Source of the DNA: Actinomadura hibisca NBRC 15177
GTDB lineage: Bacteria > Actinomycetota > Actinomycetes > Streptosporangiales > Streptosporangiaceae
Length of the DNA: 64,000 bases
Direction of reading: 5' to 3'
Assembly: GCF_001552635.1 (NCBI RefSeq)
Contig: NZ_BCRO01000020.1
Coordinates: 1 to 64,000 of the forward strand
Translations under genes and position numbers: made by a program
Notes under the pieces: model-generated
Told to the model about the DNA's origin: nothing
The model's input: the letters and a program-made list of their open reading frames with translations, nothing else
The model's database searches: none
Shown: positions 38,858 to 47,251 of the stretch, in pieces
How positions within the stretch are numbered: position 1 is the first letter of the stretch
Layout: each line of letters starts with the position of its first letter

Positions 38858-38889
38858 GCCCCCGACCGCACGGACGCGCGGTCGGGGGC
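38858..38889. terminator. Bidirectional hairpin after the chitinase
   Basis: A perfect 12-bp inverted repeat (GCCCCCGACCGC with GCGGTCGGGGGC) with an 8-nt loop lies between the chitinase stop and the convergent nucleotidyltransferase stop at 38900. It probably serves both. Confidence 0.65.
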
Positions 38890-38899
38890 TCCTCCGCGT

Positions 38900-40204
38900 T
38901 CAGCCCTCCAGCTCGGCCACGGCCTCCGCCACCCTGCCGGGGTTGCGGCGGTGGTAGCCGGAACTCCAGTGGTTGGGCAGCAGCCGCTGGGTCTCCGTCA
39001 CGATCTGCTTGGCCGTCTCCGCCAGGCCCGCGCTCTCCCGGCCCTGTAGCTCGCGGGCGATGACAACAGCGTCCACCAGGCGCAGGTCGGCCAGCCGCCG
39101 CCACACCTCGTCCATGCCGGAGCGGTCGCGCAGCTCGCGGTACTCCGCGACGTGCGGGGCCATGAGCAGGGCACGCCGCTCGTACCCGTTGTCCGGCAGG
39201 GCGTCGGCCTCGGCGAACATCGGCTCCAGGGCGTCGGCGAGCATCCGCTTGTAGTCGTCGGCGTCGCCCTGCACGCCGGGGTACTCCTTGCGGAACTCGT
39301 CCCAGTCGACCTCCAGCCCGCGGAGGGTGTCGGCGGTCGGCGGGGATCCGGCGTGCGCGGGCTCGCCCCGGACCAGGACGTCGAGCAACATCCGGTAGGA
39401 CGGCCGGGTGTGCACCGCCAGCAGCCAGGCGTCGTAGAGGTCCTTGCCCTGCGGGTAGACGTCGTCGAGCAACCACTGGAGCTTCCAGGCCAGCGACAGC
39501 TCGGGGGTGGCGGCGTTCAGCAGCGGCGGCTCGCCGCCGTCGGCGCGCGGGACCTCGGTCAGCGCGGGCGGGGCGGGCAGCGCCTCGTTGAACACGAAGT
39601 CGAGCTGGACGGTGCCGCGCGGCAGCCCTCCGGCCTCCCACGGCAGCACCAGGCGGCGGCCCGGCACCCGGTCGTAGGTCCAGATGTCGGAGTAGAGCGC
39701 GTCGTCGGCGACGAGCGTGACCAGGTCGCCGGAGTCGCGCAGGGACATGTCCTCGGCGGCCTGCGCGACGCCGCGCAACATCGCCACCGACCGCTCGTCG
39801 TAGACGCCCCACTCCTGCGGGACCACCACGAAGTCGAGGTCGCCGGGCTCGCGCGCCGGAAGCCCGTACCAGGCGCGCAGCAGCACGCTGCCGCGCAGCA
39901 CCAGGTGCTCGCCCCAGCGCGAGGCGGCGATCGCCGCGAGCACGTGGTCCACCGCGCGCCGTCGGGCCTCGTACCAGCGCGTCTGCTGCTCCTGGGACGG
40001 GAAGCTCGGCTCCCCGGCGCGCATCGCCTTGGTGTGCTGCTTGAGCGCGGGGTCGAACACCGGCAGCTGCACGGTGCCCGGCACCGGCAGCAGGGTGGGC
40101 GGCAGGCCCAGCCTCTTGCTCTCCTCCGGCGTCGGGGGCCTCGGCGGCAACCGCTTGTCCTCCCAGGGGCCCCAGCCCAGCTCGTCCCACCGGTCCTCGG
40201 TCAT
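38900..40204 (-). CDS. AbiEii-like nucleotidyltransferase
   Basis: Protein of 434 aa. The nucleotidyltransferase-fold signature appears as LVLRGSVLLRAWYGL, then GDLDFVV (GS...DxD), followed by the conserved TVQLDFVFNE acid and LAWKLQWLLDD helix of the AbiEii/AbiGii family. AbiEii toxins act in phage abortive infection or toxin-antitoxin systems. The usual AbiEi antitoxin is not present; instead the gene overlaps (ATGA) a gene of unknown family upstream. The toxin role is inference from family; a housekeeping transferase role is possible. Confidence 0.8.
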   Translation of the reverse strand: MTEDRWDELGWGPWEDKRLPPRPPTPEESKRLGLPPTLLPVPGTVQLPVFDPALKQHTKAMRAGEPSFPSQEQQTRWYEARRRAVDHVLAAIAASRWGEHLVLRGSVLLRAWYGLPAREPGDLDFVVVPQEWGVYDERSVAMLRGVAQAAEDMSLRDSGDLVTLVADDALYSDIWTYDRVPGRRLVLPWEAGGLPRGTVQLDFVFNEALPAPPALTEVPRADGGEPPLLNAATPELSLAWKLQWLLDDVYPQGKDLYDAWLLAVHTRPSYRMLLDVLVRGEPAHAGSPPTADTLRGLEVDWDEFRKEYPGVQGDADDYKRMLADALEPMFAEADALPDNGYERRALLMAPHVAEYRELRDRSGMDEVWRRLADLRLVDAVVIARELQGRESAGLAETAKQIVTETQRLLPNHWSSGYHRRNPGRVAEAVAELEG

Positions 40205-40827
40205 GGGCGGGTCTCCTCCTCGATCCAGCCGTCGTCCAGCGAGGCGTCGCCGTCGAACACCACGTACTCCCGCTCCACCGAGACGATCTCGTGGCCGTCC
40301 AGCGCGGCCACCAGCGCTTCCAGCCGCCGCACGGCGGTGCGCGACCCGACGCCGCGGCAGCGCTGGGTGACGAACCGCTCGTGCCGCCCGTCGGCGCGGA
40401 CGCGGCGGGCGTTGCGCGACAGGTGCGCGGCGTGCGGGCGCGCGGCGGCGGCGAGGGCGGCGGTGTCGGCGGCCGGGTCCAGCAGGAGCTTGACGTGGTG
40501 CTCGAAGTAGTAGCGGCCCGGGTCGGGCGCGTCGGCGTCGTGCTCGGGCACCCCGGCGTTGAACGGCGACGCCTCGATCTTGAGCCGGGTCACCGGGTGG
40601 CCGTCGGCGCGCAGCCGCGCCGCCACGTCCTCGGCCCGCGCCCGCGCGGCGTCCAGCGTGCCGCGCGTGCGCAGGGTCAGCATCGGCTGGGAGGGCACCC
40701 GGCCCCGGTCCAGCACGATGTGGGCGAACTTGAGCCCGCGCTCCGCCGCCCACCGCTCGACCGCGTCGATCTCGGCCGCGGGGCAGGAGACGGTCAGGTG
40801 GGTCTCGAAGTCGCCGGTGAAGTCCAC
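40201..40827 (-). CDS. Unknown protein coupled to the AbiEii-like gene
   Basis: Protein of 208 aa from GTG at 40827 (VDFTGDFETHLTVS), chosen because GGGAG lies 10 nt upstream; TTG at 40857 is an alternative. Recognisable features are a two-part alpha/beta layout, with FAHIVLDRGRVPSQPMLTL in the N-terminal half and YYFEHHVKLLLD in the middle, and a His/Arg-rich second half. I do not recognise a named family. The 4-bp overlap with the nucleotidyltransferase gene implies a joint function, perhaps antitoxin or co-enzyme. Confidence 0.65.
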   Translation of the reverse strand: MDFTGDFETHLTVSCPAAEIDAVERWAAERGLKFAHIVLDRGRVPSQPMLTLRTRGTLDAARARAEDVAARLRADGHPVTRLKIEASPFNAGVPEHDADAPDPGRYYFEHHVKLLLDPAADTAALAAAARPHAAHLSRNARRVRADGRHERFVTQRCRGVGSRTAVRRLEALVAALDGHEIVSVEREYVVFDGDASLDDGWIEEETRP

Positions 40828-40918
40828 GTCACAGATGCTCCCAAACCCCACTGACAACGGGACACCGGTTTATCGTCGGAACAGTGGACCGGAGGAGCCT
40901 GCTGACATTCCGCGCCGC

Positions 40919-41615
40919 ATGATCGAGGCGGTGCTGTTCGACCTGGACGGGACGCTGCTGGACCACGCGGGGGCGGCGGCCGACGCGCTGACCGACGTCC
41001 AGCCGGACGCGGACGCCACGCGTTGGGCGGAGCTGAACGACCTGGGCGTGGACCGGTATCTGGCGGGCGAGTTGACGTTCGCCGAGCAGCGCCGCTTCCG
41101 GGTGAAGACCCTCGCGCGCGAGCTGGGGCTAGGCAGTGTTTCAAAGTCCCGGCCCAGGGGGCTCGCCTGGCGGCTCGCCCCCTGACCGTGCCTTGGCGAG
41201 TGCCACATCGCTTCGCGATCTGTCGCGGCGGGGCTCGCCTTCGGCTTCGCCCCGCCGGGACAGTTAGTCACTCGCGCGGTGGCTGAGGCCTTTGAGACAG
41301 GCCCTAGACGAGTGGGAGGACGCCCGCGCCGACGCGTGGTTCGCCTCCTACCTGGCCCGCTACGAGGCGAGGTGGCGCGCGTTCCCCGACGTCGCGCCCG
41401 CGCTGGCGGGGCTGGCCGGGCTCCGGCTCGGCGTGGTCACCAACGGGGAAGCCACCCAGCAACGCGCCAAGCTGGCCCGGCTGGACGTGGACGCGACGGC
41501 CGCGACGTCGGCGGGCCTGCGCGGCGTCTGGCTGGACCGCCTGAACACCCGGCCGCCGGAGGGCCTGCCGGTCCCCCGGATCACCACGCTGATCGACCTG
41601 CCCGCACTGCTGTAG
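40919..41615 (+). pseudogene. HAD-family hydrolase, interrupted and internally deleted
   Basis: The frame starts MIEAVLFDLDGTLLDH (HAD motif I) and is broken at 41133 by a 171-bp element. Removing 41133-41303 and one CTAG copy rejoins ELGL-DEWED exactly in frame, giving 173 aa. Motif II survives (GVVTNGEATQQRAKLARL), but the sequence then runs straight into VDATAATSAGLRGVWLDR. The roughly 40-50 residues that normally carry the conserved Lys and the acidic GDxxxxD motif are missing. So the gene had probably lost its catalytic core, by in-frame deletion, besides being interrupted. As it stands, translation stops at 41185. Confidence 0.85.
41133..41303. mobile_element. Copy B of the folded repeat, MITE-like, CTAG target duplication
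   Basis: The 171-bp element is flanked by CTAG at 41129-41132 and 41304-41307. Its ends are imperfect inverted repeats: GCAGTGTTTCAAAG at the left and the complement of GGCCTGTCTCAAAG at the right (10 of 14 match). Four-base YTAR duplications are known for IS5-family elements, so it may be moved by such a transposase. Inside, it folds like copy A: CAGGGGG (41155) with CCCCCTG (41178), outer stem GCGAGTG (41196) with CACTCGC (41269), and the long hairpin CTGTC (41220) to GACAG (41263). It carries no gene. Confidence 0.85.
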
Positions 41616-42056
41616 TCAGCGCTCCAGCGGCGCGTCGCAGACGGCGCACACGTAGTGGTCGTCCTTGACGATGGCGAGCTGCCCGCAGGCACCGCAGCGT
41701 CGGAACACGTACTCGGCGGTGAAGCCGTCGGGGTGGCGCAGCCCGGCGCGGTCGAGCGCGGCGGCGACGGCGGGCCACGACTCCGGGCCAGGGCAGTAGC
41801 CGGTGGACTGGTTAGAGACCTCGACGACCTCTCCCCCGGCGAAGGTGATCTCGCCTGCCGCGAGCACGGGCGCACCGCCCGCGCATGCGACGTGCTCGCT
41901 GCGCTGGGGTGCGAGCAGCAGGGTTCCGTCCAGGGCGACGACGTAGGTGAACGGCTCGTCGGCGTCCCGGTCGCCCATCTCCCCGAGGGGCACGCCGCCC
42001 GGCCCGTCCACCGCTGCGAGCAGGTCGGCGGGGCCGACGTAGGGGTAGGCGCGCAT
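41616..42056 (-). CDS. Unknown protein with C-terminal zinc ribbon
   Basis: Protein of 146 aa. The N-terminal 105 residues include ALDGTLLLAPQRSEHVACAGG and VSNQSTGYCPGPESWP. The last 35 residues form a Cys4 ribbon, RRCGACGQLAIVKDDHYVCAVC. I know of similar actinobacterial proteins of unknown function but no named role. It ends directly against the HAD remnant and is divergent from the alaS leader. Confidence 0.65.
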   Translation of the reverse strand: MRAYPYVGPADLLAAVDGPGGVPLGEMGDRDADEPFTYVVALDGTLLLAPQRSEHVACAGGAPVLAAGEITFAGGEVVEVSNQSTGYCPGPESWPAVAAALDRAGLRHPDGFTAEYVFRRCGACGQLAIVKDDHYVCAVCDAPLER

Positions 42057-42073
42057 GGCTCGATTATCCAGGT

Positions 42074-42253
42074 GACCGATCTGCGGTCGGTCGCCTACCG
42101 TGGAGGCTTCAGGACGTCACGAGCAGGAAGATCCGATGGCCTTTCACGAGGTGGGGCGGCGAGCTAGCCGCGCCGAGCTGGGGGACGAGCAGTCGTGCCC
42201 GGCCCGGCTCGGCGGTGTGCGCCGTCATCCCATCGACCTCGTGAGGCCGTCCC
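42074..42253 (+). promoter_or_regulatory. Structured leader hiding the ribosome-binding site of alaS
   Basis: A long stem pairs 42135-42151 (GATGGCCT-TT-CACGAGG) with 42237-42251 (CCTCGTGAGGCCGTC): 15 base pairs, one of them G-U, with a 2-nt bulge. It includes the GAGG ribosome-binding site and ends 2 nt before the ATG. Inside are GCGGC-GAGCTA-GCCGC (42156-42171) and a hairpin from GCCGAGC (42172) to GCTCGGC (42213) capped by ACGA-GCAG-TCGT. A separate hairpin GACCGA/TCGGTC lies at 42074-42092. Opening the stem would be needed for translation, so a translational switch is likely. I find no T-box TGGN core. Confidence 0.6.
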
Positions 42254-44887
42254 ATGCGCTCTGCTGACATCCGTTCGACCTTCCTGGACTTCTTCCGCGA
42301 GCGCGACCACCGCGTCGTGCCGTCCAGCCCGCTGGTGCCGTCCGATCCGACGCTGCTGCTGACCAACGCGGGCATGAACCAGTTCAAGCCCTGCTTCCTG
42401 GGCGAGCGCACGCCCCCGCACCGGCGCATGGCGTCGGTGCAGAAGTGCGCGCGCACCTCCGACATCGGGAACGTGGGCCGCACCTCGCGGCACGGCACGT
42501 TCTTCGAGATGCTCGGCAACTTCTCGTTCGGCGACTACTTCAAGGACGAGATCATCCCCTGGTCGTGGGAGCTGCTGACCCGCCACTACGGCCTGGACCC
42601 CGGCCGGCTGTGGGTGACCGTCTACCTGGACGACGACGAGGCCGAGCGCGTCTGGCGCCGGATCGGCGTCCCGGCCGAGCGGATCCAGCGGCTCGGGATG
42701 GCCAACAACCACTGGTCGATGGGTGTTCCGGGGCCGTGCGGCCCGTCGTCGGAGCTGCACTACGACCGGGGTCCGGCGTTCGGGCGCGAGGGCGGCCCGG
42801 CGGTGGACGGCGAGCGCTACCAGGAGTTGTGGAACCTCGTGTTCATGCAGAGCCTGCGCGGTCCGGGCGGCGATAAGGACGGCTACCCGATCGTCGGGAA
42901 GCTGCCCACGCGCAACATCGACACCGGCCTCGGCCTGGACCGGCTCGCGGCGATCCTGCAAGGCGTGGACTCGATCTGCGAGACCGACCTTGTCGCGCCG
43001 ACGCTGCTGCGCGTGCAGGAGCTGGCGGGACGCGCCTACCGGGGGCGCGGCGGCGGTGAGGAGTCGGTGTCGTTCCGGATCGTCGCCGAGCACGCGCGCT
43101 CGATCGTGTTCCTGATCGCCGACGGCGCGCTGCCGTCGCCGGACGGCGCGGGCTACGTGGTGCGGCGGCTGGCGCGGCGCGCGATCCAGCACGCGCGGCT
43201 GCTGGGCGTCGATGAGCCGGTGCTGCCGCTGCTGACCGGCAGCGTCGTGGACACGCTGGGCGAGGCGTGGCCCGAGCTGGTCGAGCGGCGCGAGCTGATC
43301 CGGCAGGTCGTCACGGCCGAGGAAGAGGGGTTCGAGCGCACGGTGCGGCACGGCTCGCGGGTGCTGGAGAGCGCGATCCGCAAGGCGGACGGTGTTCTCC
43401 CGGCGCGCACGGTCTTCGAACTCAACGACACCCGCGGCTTCCCCGTCGAGCTGGCGCTGGACGCGGCGCGCTCGGCGGGCCTGACGGTGGACGAGGACGA
43501 GCTGGAGACGCTGCTGGAACAGCGGCGCAGCCAGGCGCGCGAGGGCGGCCGGGACAAGAAGAACTCGGCCGTCGCGCGGCAGGATTTGTATCGCGGGATC
43601 GTCACCGAGCACGGCCCGACCACGTTCGTGGGCTACGAGACCACCACGGCCGAGACCAGGCTGCTGGCGCTGCTGGGCGACACCGGCCCCGTCGCGTCGG
43701 CGGGTCCGGGCGAGCGGATCGAGGTGGTGCTCGACCGTACGCCGTTCTACGCGGAGGCGGGCGGCCAGATCGGCGACACCGGGACACTGCGCACCGGCGA
43801 CGGTGCGCTGTTGCGCGTGCTGGACACCCGGCACGGCATGGACGACCTGCACGTGCACACGGTTCAAGTGCTGGAAGGCGAGGTGCGTCCGGGCACGACG
43901 GCCGAAGCGGTCGTGGACGCCGACCGCCGCGCGGCGATCGCGCGTTCGCACAGCGCGACGCACGTGCTGCACGCGATGATGCGCCGGGTGCTGGGCGAGC
44001 ACGCGACGCAGCGGGGCTCGCGCGTGGAGCCGGGCCGCCTGCGGTTCGACTTCGCGCACTTCGCGCCGCTGGGCCGGGAGACGTTGCGCACCGTCCAGAC
44101 CCTGGTCAACGACTACCTGCTGGCCGATCCCGAAGTCCGCGTGTGGGAGGCCGACCGGGCGACGGCGGAGGAGGCGGGCGCGCTCGCGCTGTTCGGCGAG
44201 CGCTACGGCGACCGAGTGCGGATCGTGGACATCGGCGCGGCGTCGCGCGAGTTGTGCGGCGGCACGCACGTGGCGCACGGCGCGCAGGCGGGCCCGGTGC
44301 ATCTGCTGGGCGAGTCGTCGGTCGGCACGGGCCTGCGCAGGGTCGAGGCGCTGACGGGCCCCGACGCGCTCCGCCACGTCGATCACCAGCAGGTGTTGCT
44401 GGCAGAGCTGGCCGACCTGTTGCAGGTCCCGGCGGACGACGCGCCGGGCCGCCTGCGGCAGCGCCTGGAGGTGCTGGCCAAGGCGCAGCGCAACCTGGAG
44501 AAACTGCGCGCGGCCGACCTCGGCAGGCGCGCGGACGGCCTGGTGCGCGAGGCGGAGCGGCTGGACGGCGGCTGGCTGGTGGCGCGGGCGGTGCCCGACG
44601 TGTCCGGCGACGACCTGCGCCCGCTGGCGGCGCGGGTGCTGGAGCGGCGGCCCGGCGCGGTGGTGCTCGGCACCGCCGACGGCGGGCGGGCGCTGCTGGT
44701 GGCGGCGGTGACGTCCGGGGCGGTCGGCGTCCCGGCGAGCGCGCTGCTGCGGGAGGCGGCGCGGGCGGTCGGCGGCGGGACCGGCGGCAAGGGCGCGGTG
44801 GCGAACGCGGGCGGCCGTCGTCCGGAGAAGCTGGGCGAGGCGATCGAGCTGGCGGCGCGGACGGCCCGGCGGACCCTGACCGGATGA
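42254..44887 (+). CDS. alaS: Alanyl-tRNA synthetase
   Basis: Protein of 877 aa. The class II catalytic core starts RSTFLDFFRERDHRVVPSS and has LLLTNAGMNQFKPCFLG and FEMLGNFSFGDYFK. The editing domain keeps its zinc residues HSATH (about 569) and CGGTH (about 671). A C-Ala domain with GGGTGGKG closes the protein. It charges tRNA-Ala. The usual actinobacterial housekeeping alaS neighbours (rpsD, ruvX, aroE type) are absent here, so this may be a second copy; that cannot be decided from the window. The unusual leader suggests regulated expression. Confidence 0.95.
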   Translation: MRSADIRSTFLDFFRERDHRVVPSSPLVPSDPTLLLTNAGMNQFKPCFLGERTPPHRRMASVQKCARTSDIGNVGRTSRHGTFFEMLGNFSFGDYFKDEIIPWSWELLTRHYGLDPGRLWVTVYLDDDEAERVWRRIGVPAERIQRLGMANNHWSMGVPGPCGPSSELHYDRGPAFGREGGPAVDGERYQELWNLVFMQSLRGPGGDKDGYPIVGKLPTRNIDTGLGLDRLAAILQGVDSICETDLVAPTLLRVQELAGRAYRGRGGGEESVSFRIVAEHARSIVFLIADGALPSPDGAGYVVRRLARRAIQHARLLGVDEPVLPLLTGSVVDTLGEAWPELVERRELIRQVVTAEEEGFERTVRHGSRVLESAIRKADGVLPARTVFELNDTRGFPVELALDAARSAGLTVDEDELETLLEQRRSQAREGGRDKKNSAVARQDLYRGIVTEHGPTTFVGYETTTAETRLLALLGDTGPVASAGPGERIEVVLDRTPFYAEAGGQIGDTGTLRTGDGALLRVLDTRHGMDDLHVHTVQVLEGEVRPGTTAEAVVDADRRAAIARSHSATHVLHAMMRRVLGEHATQRGSRVEPGRLRFDFAHFAPLGRETLRTVQTLVNDYLLADPEVRVWEADRATAEEAGALALFGERYGDRVRIVDIGAASRELCGGTHVAHGAQAGPVHLLGESSVGTGLRRVEALTGPDALRHVDHQQVLLAELADLLQVPADDAPGRLRQRLEVLAKAQRNLEKLRAADLGRRADGLVREAERLDGGWLVARAVPDVSGDDLRPLAARVLERRPGAVVLGTADGGRALLVAAVTSGAVGVPASALLREAARAVGGGTGGKGAVANAGGRRPEKLGEAIELAARTARRTLTG

Positions 44888-44942
44888 CCATGCCCGCTTT
44901 GCGGCGTATCGTCCGCTTCAAGGACAGCGGAGGGAGCCGCCG

Positions 44943-45443
44943 GTGTTGCGCGTGTTCTGTTTCGAGACCCTGGCCGTCACCGTCGAGGACGTCTACCTGC
45001 GCGACCCCGATCCCGACCGGGGCGGCGACGAGCGCGGCGTGCGGGTCGAGCTGCGGTTGCTGGAGCAGCGGCCCTGGCGCGGCTCGCCGAACGCCTCCCA
45101 GGCCGTCGTCGTGGACCGCGCCGTCTGGCGGGGCGACTTCCTGGAGTCGGTGGCGGGCGGGCCCGGCACCAAGGACCGGATGCACCACCACCCCGGGATG
45201 GTCGGCGACGAGCCGGGACGGCGGACCTTCTCCGCCGAGCTGACGCAGGACCCGATGGGCTGGCTGCGCGGGACGCTCGCCGACGTCGTCCCCCTGCTGG
45301 AGATCGCCGACGTGCCGGACGCCGCCGCGCACCGTCCCGCCGCCGAGGCGCTGCGCGACGCGTTGCACGAGGTGGTCGGCACGGTCGCGACCACGCTCGG
45401 GGAGGTCCGGGCCGGAACGCTCGCGACCTCCCCGACGCGGTAG
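44943..45443 (+). CDS. Unknown 166-residue protein downstream of alaS
   Basis: Protein of 166 aa from GTG at 44943 with GGAGGGAG just upstream. It shows beta-rich segments (VEDVYLRDPDPDRGGDERGVRVELRLLEQ) and a His cluster (MHHHPGMVGDEPGRR). I do not recognise the family. It is 55 bp after alaS on the same strand and may be cotranscribed, and is convergent with the ADH gene (3 bp between). Confidence 0.6.
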   Translation: MLRVFCFETLAVTVEDVYLRDPDPDRGGDERGVRVELRLLEQRPWRGSPNASQAVVVDRAVWRGDFLESVAGGPGTKDRMHHHPGMVGDEPGRRTFSAELTQDPMGWLRGTLADVVPLLEIADVPDAAAHRPAAEALRDALHEVVGTVATTLGEVRAGTLATSPTR

Positions 45444-45446
45444 CGG

Positions 45447-46481
45447 TCAGCCGTTGGGCAGGATCACCGCACGGCCGTTGATCTTGCCTTCGTGCAGCCG
45501 CTCGTAGGCCAGCGGCGCGTCGTCGATGCCGTAGGTCTCCACGTGCACGTTGATCGCCCCGGCGCGGGCGAGGTCCAGCACCTCGACCAGCTCGGCGCGG
45601 CTGCCCCAGTACGGGGCGCGGACCGCCGCGTCGTAGGCGAGCATCCCGAAGCCGACCTTGGCCGCGCCGCCCCCGATGCCGACGATCGCCACCTCAGCCT
45701 CGGTCCCGGCGACGGCGGCGGCGAGGTCGGCGGTCGGCTGCGCGCCGACGAAGTCGAACACCGCCTGCGCGCCCAGGCCGCCGGTCAGCTCGCGCACCTT
45801 GCCGGCCGCGTCGGCGTCGGACAGCACGGCGTCGTGCGCGCCGACGCGGCGGGCCAGCTCCAGCTTCTCCTCGGTGACGTCCAGCGCGATCACCCGGGCC
45901 GGGCTGAGCGCGCGCAGCAGCTGGATAGCGACGTGCCCGAGCCCGCCGGTGCCGATCACCACGGCGGTGCCGCCCGGCAGCAGGCGCGGCAGCGCACTCT
46001 TGATCGCGTGGTACGGCGTGAGGCCCGCGTCGGTCAGCGGCACGTTGGCGACCGGGTCGAGCCCGCCGAGCGGGACGAGGTGGCGCGGGTCGTCCACCAG
46101 CATGTACTCGGCGATCGCGCCGGGCGCGCCGAGCCCCGGCGGGCGGATGCCGAGCTCACCGGCGCGCAGGCAGTAGTTCTCCTTGCCCTGGGCGCACATG
46201 GCGCAGATGCCGCAGCCCCACGGCCCGTACACCGCGACCGAGTCGCCGATCTCCACGCCCGTGACACCGTCGCCCAATTCGGCGACGGTGCCCGCGCCCT
46301 CGTGGCCCAGCGTCAGCGGCAGCGGGAACGGGACCTCCGGCCAGCTCATCACGGCGATGTCGGAGTGGCACACCCCGGCCGCCGTCACCTTCAACAACAC
46401 CTGCCCCGGCCCGGGTTCGGGCTTGGGCACCTCCACGACCTCGGGGGCCTTCCCCACCTCGCGGTACTGAACAGCCTTCAT
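45447..46481 (-). CDS. Zinc-dependent alcohol dehydrogenase (MDR family)
   Basis: Protein of 344 aa. The catalytic zinc ligands are in GVCHSD and GHEGAG, the structural zinc in CGICAMCAQGKENYC, and the NAD(P) Rossmann motif is GTGGLGHVAIQL. It oxidises alcohols or reduces aldehydes with NAD(P). It follows the SDR and TetR genes on the same strand with short gaps (13 bp, 4 bp), so the three probably form one operon for oxidation of a hydroxylated compound. The substrate is unknown. Confidence 0.93.
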   Translation of the reverse strand: MKAVQYREVGKAPEVVEVPKPEPGPGQVLLKVTAAGVCHSDIAVMSWPEVPFPLPLTLGHEGAGTVAELGDGVTGVEIGDSVAVYGPWGCGICAMCAQGKENYCLRAGELGIRPPGLGAPGAIAEYMLVDDPRHLVPLGGLDPVANVPLTDAGLTPYHAIKSALPRLLPGGTAVVIGTGGLGHVAIQLLRALSPARVIALDVTEEKLELARRVGAHDAVLSDADAAGKVRELTGGLGAQAVFDFVGAQPTADLAAAVAGTEAEVAIVGIGGGAAKVGFGMLAYDAAVRAPYWGSRAELVEVLDLARAGAINVHVETYGIDDAPLAYERLHEGKINGRAVILPNG

Positions 46482-46494
46482 CGTCCTCCCCCTC

Positions 46495-47247
46495 TCAGCG
46501 AGCCGAGTACGCGCCGTCGACCAGGTGGTAACTGCCCTGGACGAAGGACGCCTTGTCCGACAACAGGAACGCGGTCACCTCCGCGACCTCCTCGGCGCGG
46601 CCGAGCCGCCCCTCGGGATGCAGCGAGATCAGAAGCTCCCGCTTCTCCTGGTCGGCCTCCTTGAGCAGCGGGGTGTCGATGAAGCCCGGCCCCACCGCGT
46701 TGATCCGCACGCCCTGCGCCGCGTACTCCAGCGCCGCCGTCTTGGTGAGCCCGACGACGCCGTGCTTGGCCGCGACGTAGGCGGCCGCGCCCGCGAAACC
46801 GTTGGTGCCCAGGATCGACGCCATGTTGACCACGGCCCCGCCCCCGGCCTGCACGATCTCGGGCAGCTCGTACCGCAACGAGTAGAAGACCCCGCTGAGG
46901 TTGATGTCGATGACCCGCCGCCACGTCTCGGGGTCGGTCTCCCCGATCGGCGCGGGCGGGACGCTGATCCCGGCGTTGTTGACGGCCAGGTGGAGCGCGC
47001 CGTAGGTCTCCACGGTGAAGTGCACCGCGTCCTTGACCGACGCGGCGTCGGCGACGTCCAGCGCGACGGCCGCGGCCTTCGCGCCGTCGATCTCCAGCTC
47101 GTTGACGGCCTTGAGCGCGCCCTCCTGGTCCCGGTCGGCGACCACGACCGTGGCACCGCCCGCGCCCAGCCGCTTGGCGACGGCAAGCCCAATACCGGAG
47201 GCTCCCCCGGTCACCAGGGCGACCTTGCCGGCAAATTCCTCGTCCAT
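46495..47247 (-). CDS. Short-chain dehydrogenase/reductase
   Basis: Protein of 250 aa. The cofactor motif TGGASGIGLAV, NNAGIS, the Ser of MASILGTNGF and the YVAAKHG (YxxxK) catalytic pair are all present. The ATG at 47247 follows GGGGGA and starts MDEEFAGKVAL; an upstream GTG-type start adds unlikely sequence. It is the middle gene of TetR-SDR-ADH. It probably acts in the same pathway as the ADH. Confidence 0.93.
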   Translation of the reverse strand: MDEEFAGKVALVTGGASGIGLAVAKRLGAGGATVVVADRDQEGALKAVNELEIDGAKAAAVALDVADAASVKDAVHFTVETYGALHLAVNNAGISVPPAPIGETDPETWRRVIDINLSGVFYSLRYELPEIVQAGGGAVVNMASILGTNGFAGAAAYVAAKHGVVGLTKTAALEYAAQGVRINAVGPGFIDTPLLKEADQEKRELLISLHPEGRLGRAEEVAEVTAFLLSDKASFVQGSYHLVDGAYSAR

Positions 47248-47251
47248 ACGT

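Noticed and set aside
41133..41303. Complete insertion sequence
   Set aside because: It is only 171 bp with no transposase; it can only be a non-autonomous element.
42135..42253. T-box riboswitch upstream of alaS
   Set aside because: The structure and the gene type suggest it, and CCGTCCC resembles a T-box end, but the conserved antiterminator core with TGGN matching the tRNA-Ala end is not found. Kept as an unclassified structured leader.
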